DNA of 32,640 bases from Xenococcaceae cyanobacterium MO_188.B29 (GTDB lineage Bacteria > Cyanobacteriota > Cyanobacteriia > Cyanobacteriales > Xenococcaceae). A model generated the notes under the pieces. The model did no database searches, was not told the origin of the DNA, and saw only the letters and a program-made list of their open reading frames with translations. A program made the position numbers and the translations under genes. Location of the stretch: contig JASJDI010000032.1 in assembly GCA_030065155.1 (NCBI GenBank), forward strand, positions 1-32,640. Direction: 5' to 3'. Shown here piece after piece: positions 1 to 8,137 of this stretch. How positions within the stretch are numbered: the first letter of the stretch is position 1; every line of letters starts with the position of its first letter.

Positions 1-69
1 TACATAGCTGAGGTTTTAGCTCTGGCTCGACAAGGTCTTTCTCCACCACCATTTCCTGTGGGCAGTTAA
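1..69 (+). CDS. 3' end of an unidentified gene
   Basis: Frame 1 is open from the window edge to a TAA at 67-69 and gives 22 residues ending in LSPPPFPVGS. The gene starts outside the window. The fragment is too short to assign to a family. It converges on the LysR gene, whose stop lies 66 bp downstream. A HIP1 octamer occupies the spacer. Confidence 0.4.
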   Translation, partial: YIAEVLALARQGLSPPPFPVGS

Positions 70-134
70 TTAATGGACATGGCGATCGCTATGTCCCCAA
101 TTTTCCTAGCTTTTTCAGAGGGGGAAATGAACGG

Positions 135-980
135 TTACCTTGGGTGTCTGAGACTGCCTTTATTCCATACCAAGTATAAATTGTTAATAGGTGGTTGTTC
201 TGGTTTGTGTAATAGAGTGAACGTACCATCCTGTAACTCTTGTTCGCAGAGATATTGAGGTAATACGCTATAACCCTGTCCTAAACTAACTAGCGATCGC
301 ACAATTCTCAGATCGGGTACAGTTATAGTTGCTTGAATATTGATATCGCTCTGGAAAACTTCGGTGAAATAGCGTCTGATGAGGGGTAAATCCTCATCGT
401 AGGCAATCAAAGGTAAATTTATTAACTCCTGGGGTGAAAATGGTTTAGCTAGGTTCTGTTTTGCCCAGTCAGATGCAGCAACTAAAACTAAAGTTTCTCT
501 TTCAATTTGCTGAAAATCTAAGGCTTGATTATTGGGTTCAGATGCAGTTATTGCAAGATCGATCGCACCTTCATTTAATAATTGATAGAGGCGTTCTTTT
601 CCTCCTAATTGAATCCTAATCCGCAAATCGTAACCTAATAGAGAAATAATTGCAGGAAGTAATTGAGCATCAAGGATTTCTGCTGGTGTTGCTAAATGAA
701 TCGTCCCAGAAATGTTATTAACCTTGGCTCTTACCGCATTAAATTTAACTTCAATTTGCTCTAAATGGGGTGCAACCGATCTTGCTAAGTCATCAGCGAT
801 CGCTGTAGGTTTAACTCCTCTGGCGTGACGAATAAATAATTCTTTTTCAATTAATGCTTCTAAAGCCTTAATATGTGCTGATGCTGCTGGTTGAGTTAGG
901 TACAAGCGATCGGCAGCTTTTGTGATCGAACCCAGACGGTAAGCTTCGAGAAAAGTGCGTAATTGGTCGAGATAAGTCAT
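135..980 (-). CDS. LysR-family transcriptional regulator
   Basis: The product is 281 residues, the usual LysR length. Residues 3-62 form the winged helix-turn-helix: a LDQLRTFLEAY start, AADRLYLTQPAASAHIKALE as recognition region, then a LFIRHARGVKPT wing. Residues of about 88-275 match the periplasmic-binding-like effector domain. It is divergent from the broken PfpI gene at 1090, and a 109-bp AT-rich spacer would hold both promoters. LysR regulators commonly control the divergent neighbour, so the PfpI gene and perhaps the decarboxylase-like gene after it are the natural targets; this is inference from position. The effector is unknown. Confidence 0.9.
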   Translation of the reverse strand: MTYLDQLRTFLEAYRLGSITKAADRLYLTQPAASAHIKALEALIEKELFIRHARGVKPTAIADDLARSVAPHLEQIEVKFNAVRAKVNNISGTIHLATPAEILDAQLLPAIISLLGYDLRIRIQLGGKERLYQLLNEGAIDLAITASEPNNQALDFQQIERETLVLVAASDWAKQNLAKPFSPQELINLPLIAYDEDLPLIRRYFTEVFQSDINIQATITVPDLRIVRSLVSLGQGYSVLPQYLCEQELQDGTFTLLHKPEQPPINNLYLVWNKGSLRHPR

Positions 981-1089
981 GATGAGCTATAAAAAAAATT
1001 ATTGCTGTTATCAAAAACTATAACTTCTTTTTTTGCTAAACCTTAGATAAAGTAGAGAAAAGCAAATCCAATCATTCTCAAAAACAACT

Positions 1090-1854
1090 ATGAATCCCTT
1101 ACAGATATTGATTATTGCTACCTCTCATGCTGTTATAAGTAGCACTGGAGAACCTACAGGCTTATGGATAGAAGAATTGACCACCCCATATTATGCTTTT
1201 ACCGATGCAGGTGTTGAGGTAACGATTGCTTCTATTGATGGTGGTGCAGTACCAATCGATCCTCGCAGCCAAAAGCCGATTGGTGAAAATGCTGCTAGTG
1301 TAGATCGCTTTTTACAAGACAAATCTGCTGCGATGGCGATTGAAAATACTCCTGCTGTAGAGTAAATAGATGCTAGTCAATACGATGCGGTTTTTCTTCC
1401 AGGGGGTCACGGTACGATGTGGGATTTACCAAATAGTTTGCCTTTGGCGGATATCATTTCCCAAGCTTATGCTGAAGATAAAATAGTCGCTGCGGTTTGT
1501 CATGGCCCTGCGGGTTTAATTTCTGCTACTAAACCAGATGGAAGTCCTCTAGTAGCAGGACATCAAATTAGTGCTTTTACTAATTCTGAAGAAGATGCAG
1601 TGGGACTCTCCGATACCGTGCCATTCATGCTGGAAACTAAGTTACGAGAATTAGGGGCAAATTTTCAAGAAGTTGATAACTTTGAACCTTTTGCTGTAAA
1701 AAGTGGCAACCTAATTACGGGTCAAAATCCTGCTTCCTCTTTACTCGTTGCCAACAAAGTTTTAGAAGCTCTACAGGTTGAAGTTTCACAATATCCAGTT
1801 GTCAGTTATCTTTCTCCAAGAGATATGACTACCTTACCTTCACAAGTTCGCTGA
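1090..1854 (+). pseudogene. PfpI/DJ-1 family protein, interrupted by an in-frame TAA
   Basis: Two open stretches, 1090-1365 and 1417-1854, lie in the same frame. The codons between them read on as IDASQYDAVFLPGGHGT, a characteristic core of the type 1 glutamine amidotransferase-like/DJ-1 fold. The nucleophile-elbow motif AAVCHGPAGL with its cysteine lies further downstream. Only the TAA at 1363-1365 separates the halves, where relatives usually have an acidic or polar residue before IDASQYDA. Read through, the protein would be about 253 residues, the normal length of the large cyanobacterial and yeast Hsp31-like class (glyoxalase III/chaperone type). A substitution to TAA or a sequencing error explains this best. 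Neither half alone has the whole fold. The gene is divergent from LysR. Confidence 0.85.
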
Positions 1855-1904
1855 TTTGAGTCGATCTCCATCTGATTCTCAAGAGAATAGATAATGCGCT
1901 TCGT

Positions 1905-1939
1905 CAAGTAGGGGAGAACAATCTGTTTGCCCCTACTTG
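1905..1939. terminator. Intergenic stem-loop, possible weak terminator
   Basis: CAAGTAGGGG (1905-1914) and CCCCTACTTG (1930-1939) pair perfectly over 10 bp with a 15-nt loop, after the PfpI stop. No T-run follows, so factor-independent termination is uncertain. A smaller hairpin, ATTCTC/GAGAAT, sits at 1875-1888. The right arm covers a possible TTG start at 1937, one reason to start the next gene at 1979. Confidence 0.4.
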
Positions 1940-1978
1940 AATCCATTGCAAGCAGAATTCGACATTACTAGTAACTAC

Positions 1979-2836
1979 ATGAATCAAAGAATTTTGCGAC
2001 GTAAAATCTTTCAATTATCAGCGATCGCAATAGGATGTAGTTTTGTACCGAAAGTTGTGGTTGCTAATCGTAAATTATGCGGAGAAAAAAACATGAATTC
2101 AACAAATCCAAACCCAAACTTATCCGAAGTTGCGCCCACAAATCCAGTACAAGCAATTGGCGATCTTAGATCGATCGCTTCTAACAACTTAAATAATAGA
2201 GTAGAGTTTCGTTCCCTGGCTAAAAAACCCCACTTATACGGTCTAGGAATGCCCCAGGGATTAAATGCTGAGATATTAGTATTAGATGGGAAAGCTTATC
2301 TCGGTCAGTTTTCTAGTTTTTCCTATCAGGTAAAAGAACTAGAAAACTTTGATATATCATTCATGGTTTATGCCTATGTACCTGGCTGGACAAAGTTGGA
2401 AATCCCCGAAGCAGTACAAACATTTGCTGAGTTAGAGCAGTATATACCCAAGGCTGCTGTCGATCGCGGAATAGAAACTTCTCGACCTTTTCCTTTTCGT
2501 CTCATAGGAGAAGTATCTGCTTTAGACTGGTTTGTAGTTAATGGGATGGGAAACGGTGTACCAAATTATCAAGGTAGTTTTTTCCGCGCTCGTTATCTTG
2601 GTGGGTTAGACGATCGCCAAATAGATGGATTAGGCTTTTACTCTAACTCCCATCGTGGTGTACTGACGCATCCCAAAAGTAATATGCATATTCATTTTAA
2701 AACCACAGACAATAAGTTATTTGTCGGTCATATCAACAACAGTTTAATCCTCAAGCCAGGTTCTTATTTACTTCTACCCAAAGAGATAAGGAAGATAACT
2801 AAGGATGAAAACCCACACTACACTTTTTTAGTTTGA
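1979..2836 (+). CDS. Exported alpha-acetolactate decarboxylase-like protein
   Basis: The product is 285 residues from the ATG at 1979. Acetolactate decarboxylases convert acetolactate to acetoin using a zinc ion held mainly by histidines. The sequence has LYGLGMPQGLNAEILVLDGK near the N-terminal third, matching the family's conserved glycine/EILVLDGK strand. Near the C-terminus MHIHF is followed by VGHINN, matching the HxH...GH zinc-ligand pattern. The N-terminus starts with basic residues including RR (ILRRKIF), then a hydrophobic stretch, AIAIGC, resembling a Tat-type or lipoprotein signal. That is odd because the classical enzyme is usually cytoplasmic or differently exported. The upstream TTG at 1937 is in frame but lies in a hairpin and would spoil the signal. 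The last 19 bp overlap the convergent permease gene. The family is fairly clear; the substrate is not proven. Confidence 0.75.
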   Translation: MNQRILRRKIFQLSAIAIGCSFVPKVVVANRKLCGEKNMNSTNPNPNLSEVAPTNPVQAIGDLRSIASNNLNNRVEFRSLAKKPHLYGLGMPQGLNAEILVLDGKAYLGQFSSFSYQVKELENFDISFMVYAYVPGWTKLEIPEAVQTFAELEQYIPKAAVDRGIETSRPFPFRLIGEVSALDWFVVNGMGNGVPNYQGSFFRARYLGGLDDRQIDGLGFYSNSHRGVLTHPKSNMHIHFKTTDNKLFVGHINNSLILKPGSYLLLPKEIRKITKDENPHYTFLV

Positions 2837-3687
2837 TTCTTGCCAAATAAACCATTTGGTCTTAAAGTTAGAGCCAATATTACCAAAGCAAAACCAATAA
2901 TTTCTCGATAGCTACCGCCTAAATATCCTGCTGCTAAGGATTCTCCAATACCATAGAGTATTCCTGCGATCGCAATTCCCCAAGGACTAGTTAAACCACC
3001 AATAATCGCTGTAGCAAAGGCTTTTAATCCTAGCAGTGTACCCATACCAGCAGAAACATTGTAGATCGGTGCGATGAGAATACCAGCGACTCCAGCCAAA
3101 ACCGTGGAGAGGGCATAAGCAAAAGCGATCGCCCCTTCCACATTAATACCCATGATTTTAGCAGTGTCTGGGTTTTCACTCGCAGCTAGAAAAGCTTTAC
3201 CATAAAGGGTATGGGTAAAAGTAAACCGAAGGAAAAACGCGATCGCTACAGCAACTATTGGTATTAGTAATTCGAGGGGAAAAATGCCAAAACCCAAGAT
3301 ATTTATGGGTTTTTGTGCTAAAAAAGAAGGATAGGCGCGAACTTCCTTACCAAAAGTAAGCATAGTTAAGTTTTCGGCAATAATCCCTACAGCAATAGTA
3401 GTTAGTAACCAAGAATTTGAACCATCAACAGCAAACGGACGCACGGCTAATCTTTCGATAATTAAGCCAAAAACAGCACAAATTACGAGAGATAAAGGCA
3501 GCGCGATCGCAATATGCCAACCGTAAGTAATATTAAATGAGTAACAAACAACTGCCCCTAACATCACCGAAGCACCCTGAGAAAAATTCATGGTGTTAGA
3601 GACAGAATAGGTAATCTGAAATCCCAAGGCGATTAAACTATAAACGCTACCGATGGCAATACCCGAAACAACAAACTGTTGTAACAT
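2818..3687 (-). CDS. LivH-type branched-chain/neutral amino acid ABC transporter permease
   Basis: The product is 289 residues, with eight or so hydrophobic segments. It has the LivH/UrtB signatures: an N-terminal GIAIGSVYSLIALGFQITY, then NFSQGASVMLGA, and later GGLTSPWGIAIAG. Proteins of this family form one of two membrane subunits of ABC importers for branched-chain or neutral amino acids, or for urea. No ATPase, binding-protein or LivM gene lies nearby, so it is an orphan subunit. Cyanobacterial neutral amino acid (Nat) transporter genes are often dispersed in this way. The 3' end overlaps the decarboxylase-like gene by 19 bp tail to tail. Confidence 0.88.
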   Translation of the reverse strand: MLQQFVVSGIAIGSVYSLIALGFQITYSVSNTMNFSQGASVMLGAVVCYSFNITYGWHIAIALPLSLVICAVFGLIIERLAVRPFAVDGSNSWLLTTIAVGIIAENLTMLTFGKEVRAYPSFLAQKPINILGFGIFPLELLIPIVAVAIAFFLRFTFTHTLYGKAFLAASENPDTAKIMGINVEGAIAFAYALSTVLAGVAGILIAPIYNVSAGMGTLLGLKAFATAIIGGLTSPWGIAIAGILYGIGESLAAGYLGGSYREIIGFALVILALTLRPNGLFGKNQTKKV

Positions 3688-3733
3688 TAGCTATTTTTTA
3701 CTCAAAGTTTTTTGCGAGGACACTGTATAGTTA

Positions 3734-3925
3734 TCATTTTCCAGCACTATGCATAAAAATAAAAGAACCAATAGTAAAGAATAAACAAGCTAAAAAATGG
3801 ATAAAAGTTCTAATAGAAGACAATTTTATAATTTCTAGGATCGCTTCAAAGGTAAAAATAGCACTACCGACTAAGAACAAAAAGCTAGCAATAAAAATTA
3901 AGTTAATTGAAGAAAGATTTTTCAT
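3734..3925 (-). CDS. Small two-helix membrane protein (YrhK-like)
   Basis: The product is 63 residues with two hydrophobic segments, at about 8-30 and 38-59. Both contain a GS-containing pattern (FLFLVGSAIF and FFTIGSFIFM), recalling the duplicated motif of YrhK-domain proteins. Function is unknown. It lies 46 bp upstream of livH on the same strand and could be cotranscribed. The short length and low-complexity hydrophobic composition keep confidence moderate. Confidence 0.5.
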   Translation of the reverse strand: MKNLSSINLIFIASFLFLVGSAIFTFEAILEIIKLSSIRTFIHFLACLFFTIGSFIFMHSAGK

Positions 3926-4110
3926 TTACTGAATACCTATCAGAAACAATAAATTGCTGTAACATAAATCCATATCGCCAACCAATCTTATCTTAATAAG
4001 AAAGCCTGTTATTAAATCAATGTTGTTACCAAGAAGCTAAAAATCTATTGCCCTAAAATTTAATTAATAATTATTTTTTCTTACATCCTGTTTTTTGAAG
4101 TATTAGCTAA

Positions 4111-4506
4111 ATGTCAGGGGAAACCAGGCTAGAAATTTTGCTTAAATCTATGAAGCCGATCTTAAAAGATGGGGAATTTGTCTTTTGTACCTTATCGCAG
4201 CAATATCTAGAAGAATTAGAGCTAAAACCACTAGGCTGGTTTCAGGAAGATGAAGGAATCACGGTTATTTTGCCACGCCAGCAAGCCGAAAGTTTTGGTT
4301 TGCAATATTCTTATATTGCTCGCATGATTACTTTATCGGTTCATTCTAGTCTAGATGCCGTAGGATTTCTCGCTGCAATTACGGGTAAACTGTCTCAGTT
4401 TGGTATCAGTGTCAATCCAATTTCCGCTTACTACCACGATCATCTTTTTGTTCCTTCAGAAAAAGCCCATGAGGTTATGAGAATATTAGCCGAATTTAAT
4501 CAATAA
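4111..4506 (+). CDS. ACT domain-containing protein (DUF2241-like)
   Basis: The product is 131 residues and starts MSGETRLEILLKSMKP, followed by DGEFVFCTL; this start and the ACT-like C-terminal half (ITLSVHSSLDAVGFLAAITGK, then FGISVNPISAYYHDHLFVP) are typical of the small bacterial ACT_3/DUF2241 family. ACT domains usually bind amino acids or other small ligands; no partner enzyme is fused here. The length equals the family norm, so it looks intact. It stands alone, with 185 bp of noncoding DNA before it and about 95 bp after. Confidence 0.82.
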   Translation: MSGETRLEILLKSMKPILKDGEFVFCTLSQQYLEELELKPLGWFQEDEGITVILPRQQAESFGLQYSYIARMITLSVHSSLDAVGFLAAITGKLSQFGISVNPISAYYHDHLFVPSEKAHEVMRILAEFNQ

Positions 4507-4600
4507 ATTTTTATACAGTTCACTTATCAAAATAATATTGTGTCTCATCCCAAATGGGGAAAAAATGCTAGCCTAATAGGCAAATTTGCCAAGAAGTTTT

Positions 4601-5344
4601 ATGTCTGTCATCGATTTGTTTTCCGATACATCCGATCTGTATGCTGCTGCACGACCTCAGTATCCTCAAGAGTTATACGAATTTTTGGCATCCTGCATTA
4701 ATACCCAAGAAAGAGTGTGGGATTGTGGTGCGGGAAACGGACAGGCATCTATTACATTAGCTGAATACTTTAGAGAAGTTTATGCTACAGATGTTAGCAA
4801 GAGTCAAATAGCTAATGCCATTCCGAAAAACAATGTTTTTTACTCAGTTCAACCTGCTGAAAAAACTAGCTTTCCCAATGCTTATTTTGATACAGTAACA
4901 GTAGCTCAAGCTTTACATTGGTTCGATATCGAGCGTTTTTGGTTTGAAGTAAAACGTGTACTAAAGAAGGGTGGTATTTTTTCGGCTTGGTGTTATAGTT
5001 GGCTTTCTGTCTCGTCAAAAATAGATTTAGTTATTAAAGAAGAAATTCTCGATTTTATTGAGCCATACTGGTCTCCTCGTATCCAGCTTATACACAATGG
5101 TTATCGCAATATTGATTTTCCCTTTGAACCAATTCCAGTACCGCCAATTGAAATGAAAATTTCGTGGAATTTATCCGAATTATTAGCTTATATGCATACT
5201 TGGTCAGCAACAAGACAATGTATGCAGCAGCAAGGTACGAAATTCTTTGAAGCCTTGAACGATAATTTGTTACCTGTTTGGGGAAATGCCGAACAGAAGA
5301 AAGAAGTAAAAATGAATTTTCATCTAATTGTGGGCCGTAACTAA
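4601..5344 (+). CDS. Class I SAM-dependent methyltransferase
   Basis: The product is 247 residues from the ATG at 4601; an in-frame TTG lies 15 bp upstream but the ATG gives the usual start (MSVIDLFSDTSDLYAAARP). Residues of about 38-48 hold the SAM-binding motif I, VWDCGAGNGQAS. An acidic motif II (VYATDVSKSQI) and FDTVTVAQALHWFDIERFW follow. This layout is that of the Methyltransf_11/UbiE-like group, and the start resembles the YafE/trans-aconitate-like family acting on small molecules. The substrate cannot be told. It converges on the GNAT gene with a 10-bp gap. Confidence 0.88.
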   Translation: MSVIDLFSDTSDLYAAARPQYPQELYEFLASCINTQERVWDCGAGNGQASITLAEYFREVYATDVSKSQIANAIPKNNVFYSVQPAEKTSFPNAYFDTVTVAQALHWFDIERFWFEVKRVLKKGGIFSAWCYSWLSVSSKIDLVIKEEILDFIEPYWSPRIQLIHNGYRNIDFPFEPIPVPPIEMKISWNLSELLAYMHTWSATRQCMQQQGTKFFEALNDNLLPVWGNAEQKKEVKMNFHLIVGRN

Positions 5345-5354
5345 CCTTTGAGTC

Positions 5355-5786
5355 TTATACAGATGAATCTAAAGAATCATTCTGTAACCACTCTCCTACA
5401 ACTTTTCCCAGTCCAGTAGGCTGTGGCTTAAAGCCAAGCTTTGTGTAAAGATCGATCGCTTCATCTGCAAACAAATAAATATGTTGTCCTTCAAGTTGCT
5501 CTATAAGTATCTTGAGCATGTTGCTAGCAATACCTTGTCGGCGATATTGTGTAAGTGTCCAGACATCAACAATATACCCATTACAGACACCGTCAGAAAG
5601 CACGCGAGCAGTTCCAATAATGTTACTTCCAGCGTAAGCGATAACTGAAGCATAACTATTTTCAAAAGATTTTTGCAATTGCTGTGGAGTTCGCCCATTA
5701 TCAAAGCGATCGATCTCTAGTATCTGTTTCATCTCTTGCCAATCGACATTTTTCAAATCGCTCTTGTATTGTATTTCTTCAGTCAT
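5355..5786 (-). CDS. GNAT-family N-acetyltransferase
   Basis: The product is 143 residues. The acetyl-CoA-binding motif A reads VWTLTQYRRQGIASNMLK, with Q/RxxGxA. The C-terminus has the typical DLYTKLGFKP strand. The same strand carries cytochrome P450 just upstream (24 bp), so it is probably the third gene of a tetR-P450-GNAT operon. The substrate is unknown; it may act on a small molecule linked to the P450 product, but this is only suggested by position. Confidence 0.85.
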   Translation of the reverse strand: MTEEIQYKSDLKNVDWQEMKQILEIDRFDNGRTPQQLQKSFENSYASVIAYAGSNIIGTARVLSDGVCNGYIVDVWTLTQYRRQGIASNMLKILIEQLEGQHIYLFADEAIDLYTKLGFKPQPTGLGKVVGEWLQNDSLDSSV

Positions 5787-5810
5787 CTTTTGCTCTCAAA
5801 GAAATCTAAT

Positions 5811-7181
5811 TTAAAAAGAGATCTCCTTGAACATCATTTTAACTCCATGTTTTGGGCGTAGAGTAATAGAGGGTAGCAATTCAATTGATTGGTCGGGAAT
5901 AAGAGTAAGGCGAAACTTTTGAGCAACCATAGCTAAAATTAATGTAGCCTCCATCATGGAAAACGCTTTACCAATGCAAACTCTTGGTCCAGCACCAAAC
6001 GGAAAATAGGCACAACGGGGCAAACGCTGTTCTAAATTATCCTCCCAACGTTCTGGTAAAAATTGCTCTGGATTGGCAAAAAAGCGTGGGTCTCGATGCA
6101 CAACCCACTGACTGAGGTAAATTGTTGTTCCACGAGCCAAATAATAGTCTCCGATCGTACAGTCGCGAGTTAATTCTCGACCCACAATCCAAGCAGGTGG
6201 ATAGAGACGCATAGACTCTTTAAGAACCATTTCGGTGTAGCATAACTTGGGTAGGTCGTTTATTGTCGGTAAGCGTTCTTCTAGAACAGATCGAACTTCT
6301 GCAACTAATTTTGCCTCTGCTTCTGGATTTTGAGCCAGCAGCATTAGCGTCCAGGTTAGAGCATTGGTGGTTGTTTCATAACCAGCCAACATTAAAGTGA
6401 TAACTTCATCTCGCAACTGGCGATCGCTCAATTGACTTCCATCTTCATCTTTAACCTGCAGCATTCTAGAAAGCAGATCGTCCTTAGGAGATTTTCGGCG
6501 TTGCTCGATAATCCCATAGACAATTTCGTTAAGTCGTTTTGTGGCACGATGAGCTTGCCGATTTTCTGGGGTAGGCAACCATGCAGGTAAAAGAAACCAT
6601 GTTTTTGTTTGGTGAATATAGTGAAGCATAATTGTGTCTAATGCTTCAAGGATTTCCAGAGCCGTTTCAGTCACATCAACACCAAACATAGTTTGAGTAA
6701 TTAGCTTAATTGTAAGCTGGCTCATTTCCTGATGGATATCGTAGATTTCTCCCGATCGCCACTTTGCTAGCATTTGAGAAGTATCAGCCACAATTGTAGA
6801 AGCATAACCCGCAATGCGTTCGGCAGTAAAAGCTGGTTGTATCATTCTTCGATGACGTTTCCAGAAATCGCCATCGCTCAAAAGCAGACCATCTCCAAAC
6901 ACTCCTTTTAATGCTCGATAGCTAATGTCTTTGATGCAATTTTGGTTTTGCTTGTTCAATACCTCGTCAATTAAGTCGGGATGATTAAACAGATAAGTAC
7001 GAATTGGACCAATACTTAAGGACACAACATCCCCGTATTCACGAGCAGATTTAAGCAAGAATTCTATCGGGGTAAAGGTATACTCCACTAAACTGCTCAG
7101 AAGGGATAGTCCTCGCGGACCAGGAGGCTGTGTGCTAGAGTTATTGTGATTCAAATACGCTGCTTTATTCAACTTAGTCAT
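5811..7181 (-). CDS. Cytochrome P450 monooxygenase
   Basis: The product is 456 residues from the ATG at 7181. It would insert oxygen into a hydrophobic substrate using electrons from ferredoxin or flavodoxin partners. Visible landmarks are the proline-rich hinge PPGPRG, WKRHRRMIQPAF in the C-helix, the I-helix AGYETTT (near residue 266), the ExxR motif ESMR (near 320) and the heme loop FGAGPRVCIGK with the cysteine ligand near 402. All are intact and the length is normal. An in-frame ATG lies 36 bp upstream, but AAGGAGAG stands about 10 nt before 7181, which decides the start. The start overlaps the end of tetR by 8 bp, so translation is probably coupled. The substrate is unknown. Confidence 0.93.
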   Translation of the reverse strand: MTKLNKAAYLNHNNSSTQPPGPRGLSLLSSLVEYTFTPIEFLLKSAREYGDVVSLSIGPIRTYLFNHPDLIDEVLNKQNQNCIKDISYRALKGVFGDGLLLSDGDFWKRHRRMIQPAFTAERIAGYASTIVADTSQMLAKWRSGEIYDIHQEMSQLTIKLITQTMFGVDVTETALEILEALDTIMLHYIHQTKTWFLLPAWLPTPENRQAHRATKRLNEIVYGIIEQRRKSPKDDLLSRMLQVKDEDGSQLSDRQLRDEVITLMLAGYETTTNALTWTLMLLAQNPEAEAKLVAEVRSVLEERLPTINDLPKLCYTEMVLKESMRLYPPAWIVGRELTRDCTIGDYYLARGTTIYLSQWVVHRDPRFFANPEQFLPERWEDNLEQRLPRCAYFPFGAGPRVCIGKAFSMMEATLILAMVAQKFRLTLIPDQSIELLPSITLRPKHGVKMMFKEISF

Positions 7182-7728
7182 GCTTTGTTCTCTCCTTAAT
7201 GAGGGTGAGTAATGCATCTAAAACTTGCGATCGCTGTTCATCTGTTAAAGGCGATACGTTGAACAACTCTGTGAACCAAAGCCCATCGGCTGCTAAGCGC
7301 ACAATCGTTGCCAAATTTGGGTCTAACCCACTTGCTTCTGCTTTTCCTTGCCAAGCCTTATATCGTTCCCGCAGTGGTTCGAGTAGGCTAGGATCGTTAG
7401 CTACTGCTGCCAGGATGCCAGCACTCTCAACCAGTTGAGAATGATTTGGGTCGAAGGACATGGCTACAAATGCTTCTAGCCACGTTATCTTGCTTCCACT
7501 TTGAGCAATTTGGCTCTCGATTGCTTGTTCAAAGCTTTCCATCAAATGCGTAACCATTGCAGCTAGGAGCATAGATTTGTTTGGATAGTGATACAGCAAA
7601 CCACCTTTACTTACATTGGCTTTCTCCGCTACAGCTTCCAAGGTAAGTTGGGAAGCTCCTTTTTCTCGAACAACCTGAGCAGCTGCTTCTAGTAGTTTAA
7701 TTTTTGTCGCCGATGGGTCTTTTGCCAT
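7174..7728 (-). CDS. TetR/AcrR-family transcriptional regulator
   Basis: The product is 184 residues. The N-terminal TetR helix-turn-helix spans about residues 8-55: IKLLEAAAQVVREKGASQLT, then VAEKANVSKGGLLYHYPNK, where the YHYPNK end of the recognition helix is classical. The rest is the variable all-helical ligand-binding and dimerisation domain. It is the first gene of the operon with P450 and GNAT. A perfect 16-bp palindrome sits 38 bp upstream of the start and is a likely operator, so the protein probably represses its own operon. It is likely relieved by a P450 substrate or product; that last step is inference. Confidence 0.92.
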   Translation of the reverse strand: MAKDPSATKIKLLEAAAQVVREKGASQLTLEAVAEKANVSKGGLLYHYPNKSMLLAAMVTHLMESFEQAIESQIAQSGSKITWLEAFVAMSFDPNHSQLVESAGILAAVANDPSLLEPLRERYKAWQGKAEASGLDPNLATIVRLAADGLWFTELFNVSPLTDEQRSQVLDALLTLIKERTKHD

Positions 7729-7765
7729 GCAGGTTTGAGTTAATTTATTCTGATTATTATTAATT

Positions 7766-7781
7766 TACCGTCCAGACGGTA
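7766..7781. promoter_or_regulatory. Perfect palindrome, candidate TetR operator
   Basis: TACCGTC-CA-GACGGTA is a perfect inverted repeat with 7-bp arms and a 2-bp centre, 38-53 bp upstream of the tetR start codon. TetR-family operators are typically palindromes of about 15-20 bp at this position. It is the most GC-rich patch in an AT-rich spacer. Confidence 0.6.
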
Positions 7782-7797
7782 TAGTTGTTAATGGAAA

Positions 7798-7890
7798 TTA
7801 ATCCCTTGGCTTATCACTCAAATTTGGATGAATTTCTCATTGAAGCAAAATTTTTTCGAGAGTCATGCCTACTTTTTCTAACGGTACTAA
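7798..7890 (-). pseudogene. Remnant of a RimJ/RimL-type acetyltransferase C-terminus
   Basis: Read on the minus strand from 7881, the frame gives LEKVGMTLEKILLQ, a stop, EIHPNLSDKPRD and TAA. This mirrors the C-terminal segment LEKVGMTREGILRR... IHPNLSDEPRD of the intact acetyltransferase at 10127-10663. The DNA of both copies is alike over about 85 bp (CCCTTGGCT.ATCACTCA.ATTTGGATGAAT and AGTCATGCCTACTTTTTC, in pieces). The N-terminal part is absent. The 409-bp spacer between tetR and the SPFH gene contains only this remnant and the operator. Confidence 0.75.
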
Positions 7891-8137
7891 TTGGGATGGC
7901 AGTATAAACATCTTGGTTAAGCTATTTGATTTAAATTGCGTCATCTTTAGGCTTATTTCCTCACAAGTTATTCAATTTATTTATTTACTTTAGGGATAGA
8001 GGGAATTGTCAACTTAACAGAATTAAGGTTATAGGTCTTGTCATTAATTAAGAGGAGAGAAGTTTAGACTCAAGCCGAAACCAGACTTTGACAATGCCAT
8101 CAGATAAAGAGATGAAGGTTAGAGAAGAGACAGTATC

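Noticed and set aside
73-258. 61-codon plus-strand frame overlapping the LysR 3' end
   Set aside because: It lies mostly antisense to the well-supported LysR coding sequence and shows no protein family features.
1363-1365. TAA in the PfpI gene as programmed readthrough
   Set aside because: TAA is the least leaky stop, and no recoding signal is visible; a nonsense change or sequencing error is simpler.
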